From Oxalobacteraceae bacterium (GTDB lineage: Bacteria; Pseudomonadota; Gammaproteobacteria; Burkholderiales; Burkholderiaceae_D): a stretch of DNA of 35,426 nt. Positions 34,236 to 35,426 of the stretch are shown piece after piece. The stretch lies in NCBI GenBank assembly GCA_947446335.1, contig CANFGA010000002.1, positions 1 to 35,426 on the forward strand, given 5' to 3'. Positions within the stretch are counted from its first letter, which is position 1, and each line of letters opens with the position of its first letter. Position numbers and translations under genes: made by a program. The notes beneath the pieces are model-generated. The model worked only from the letters and a program-made list of their open reading frames with translations, did not search any database and was not told the origin of the DNA.

Positions 34236-35018
34236 ATGAAAAAGCTGCAATTGCTGGAGGTCGAGGTCGCCAAGCGCGATCTGATCGAGGGTCTGATCAA
34301 GGGCATCGATGTGATCACCGCCTTCAACGACGATGCGGCGCGCCTGAGCGTGACCGACCTGGCGGAAAAAATCGGTCTCAGCCGCAGCGCAGCGCGCCGC
34401 TACTTGCTCACGCTGGTCCACATCGGTTTGGCCGCAACAGATGGCCGCAATTTCTGGCTCACGCCCAAGGTATTGAACCTGGGCCGCGCGTATCTGGATT
34501 CGGCGCGCCTGCCGCGCGCCATCGTGCCCTTCCTGCAGCGCCTGACACTGCAACTGCAGGAATCGACCAATTATTCCGTGCTCGAAGGCGACGATGTCGT
34601 CTATGTCAGCCGCGTCAATGCGCCGCGCCTGATGACGACCAGTTTCGAGCCGGGTACGCGCTTGCCGGCCTACACGGCGACCGCGGGCCGGGTCTTGCTG
34701 TCGGCGCTGCCCGATGATCAATTGCACGCTTACGTGGAACGGGTCGAGCTGATCGCCTTTACCCACTTGACGCTGCTGGACAAAAAACAATTGCTGCACG
34801 AAGTGTTGCAAATCCGGGAAGATGGTTTCGCCGTGACAGAGAATCAGTATGAAGTCGGCTTGCGCGGTATTTCGGTGCCGATCAAGAGCCGGCGCGGCGT
34901 GCTGATCGGGGCGCTCAGCATATCGATGATGATTGCCAACAGCTCAAAAGCGGAAGCGATGGCCAAATGCGTGCCTGCGCTGCAGGCAACGGCCAACACG
35001 CTGATGCAATGGGTTTGA
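34236..35018 (+). CDS. IclR-family regulator 2, PcaR/PcaU/PobR subgroup
   Basis: This is a 260-residue regulator of the pca-type IclR subgroup. LIKGIDVITAFND, LAEKIGLSRSAARRYLLTLVHIGLAATDGRNFWLTPKVLNLG and VVYVSRVNAPRLMTTSFEPGTRLPAYTATAGRVLL are typical of PcaR, PcaU and PobR, which respond to protocatechuate, beta-ketoadipate or 4-hydroxybenzoate. ATG 34236 follows a purine-rich stretch. The frame is open to 34146, but that extension covers the tandem palindromes and is not protein-like. It is divergent from the HPPD-like/AroE-like operon and convergent with the QuiC-like gene, so it probably controls hydroaromatic breakdown; the effector is not shown by the sequence. Confidence 0.87.
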   Translation: MKKLQLLEVEVAKRDLIEGLIKGIDVITAFNDDAARLSVTDLAEKIGLSRSAARRYLLTLVHIGLAATDGRNFWLTPKVLNLGRAYLDSARLPRAIVPFLQRLTLQLQESTNYSVLEGDDVVYVSRVNAPRLMTTSFEPGTRLPAYTATAGRVLLSALPDDQLHAYVERVELIAFTHLTLLDKKQLLHEVLQIREDGFAVTENQYEVGLRGISVPIKSRRGVLIGALSISMMIANSSKAEAMAKCVPALQATANTLMQWV

Positions 35019-35055
35019 TCAGCATGCTGGCGCTCGGCTGCAGTCTGCAACCGAA

Positions 35056-35426
35056 TCAGGCCGCTTCGTTTTGCTGGGCTTGGGACGCCATCCGCGCCGC
35101 CGCATTCAACGCGCCATAAGCATCGTAATGGTCAGTGCGCTGAACCAGTTCGAAGAAAAAGCGATCGGCGTGATTCTCGGTGTAGATGTGAAAATAATCA
35201 CCATCGGCCGAGCGATCGAACACGATGCCAAGCAGACGCATGCGATCAACCAAGGCGCCATCGAGGTCGTGGCGCGCGATCAAGTCGTCATAGTAATTGA
35301 CTGAAATGGGGACAAATTGCACGCCCTGGCTGCGCATCTGGGCCACGGTGGCAAAAATGTCGCAGCAAGCGAACGCGATGTGGTGCACGCTGCCGCTGCC
35401 GATCGCTTCGATCACCCTGGCGGTGC
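35056..35426 (-). CDS. quiC: 3-dehydroshikimate dehydratase (QuiC-like), C-terminal part, cut by the window edge
   Basis: About 123 residues are visible, reading from the window edge to the stop. They match the end of the HPPD-like C-terminal domain of QuiC-type dehydratases: IGSGSVHHIAFACCDI with the metal-site His, GDYFHIYTENHADRFFFELVQR with the conserved Glu, and the tail YGALNAAARMASQAQ. Dehydration of 3-dehydroshikimate to protocatechuate would feed the pca genes at the other end of the window. The N-terminal TIM barrel, if present, lies beyond 35426, so HPPD itself cannot be fully excluded. It is convergent with IclR regulator 2. Confidence 0.75.
   Translation of the reverse strand, partial: TARVIEAIGSGSVHHIAFACCDIFATVAQMRSQGVQFVPISVNYYDDLIARHDLDGALVDRMRLLGIVFDRSADGDYFHIYTENHADRFFFELVQRTDHYDAYGALNAAARMASQAQQNEAA

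Overview
This window looks like a catabolic island from a GC-rich Gram-negative bacterium, most likely a betaproteobacterium of the Burkholderiales/Oxalobacteraceae type. That is an inference from gene content: a Porin_4-type porin, a PcaHG/PcaIJF beta-ketoadipate set under a PcaQ-type LysR regulator, and an ABC uptake system of the branched-chain amino acid (Liv) family. Coding density is high. I saw no rRNA, tRNA, transposase, phage gene or CRISPR array.

Region 1 (about 15-6065) is the protocatechuate branch of the beta-ketoadipate pathway. pcaD, pcaI, pcaJ and pcaF run on the + strand and converge on pcaH-pcaG. pcaQ is divergent from pcaHG, and a perfect LysR-type palindrome overlaps its start codon. 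Region 2 (6071-12801, all minus strand) is an uptake unit. A short-chain dehydrogenase (SDR) leads a Liv-type ABC transporter (two permeases, two ATPases, then the binding protein), followed by a porin gene.

Region 3 (12948-28358) is the unusual part. It holds three paralogous flavoproteins related to 3-ketosteroid delta1-dehydrogenase, one more SDR, a Gfo/Idh/MocA dehydrogenase, a divergent AroE-like dehydrogenase, two NIPSNAP proteins, an acyl-CoA dehydrogenase, a fused CoA-transferase and a TIM-barrel isomerase/dehydratase. Its regulators are one AraC-type and one IclR-type protein. Region 4 (28570-35426) holds a ShiA-like MHS transporter and an operon of HPPD-like protein, second AroE-like protein, stand-alone dehydroshikimate-dehydratase-like TIM barrel and Bcr/CflA-type exporter. 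A PcaR/PobR-type IclR regulator is divergent from this operon, and the 3' end of a canonical QuiC-like 3-dehydroshikimate dehydratase closes the window.

My reading is that regions 2-4 import hydroaromatic (alicyclic) carboxylic acids related to quinate, shikimate or oxo-cyclohexane carboxylates. These would be oxidised and desaturated or dehydrated to protocatechuate (or 4-hydroxybenzoate) and finished by region 1. The lower pathway is secure; the upper pathway's substrates and order of steps are inference.

The strongest unlisted signal is a repeated operator of the form T(G/T)GAA-N5-TTC(C/A)A. It occurs as pairs exactly 18 bp apart (centre to centre) in front of four transcription units, and once in front of the IclR-type gene at 18589. 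This suggests a dedicated regulon tying the upper pathway together.
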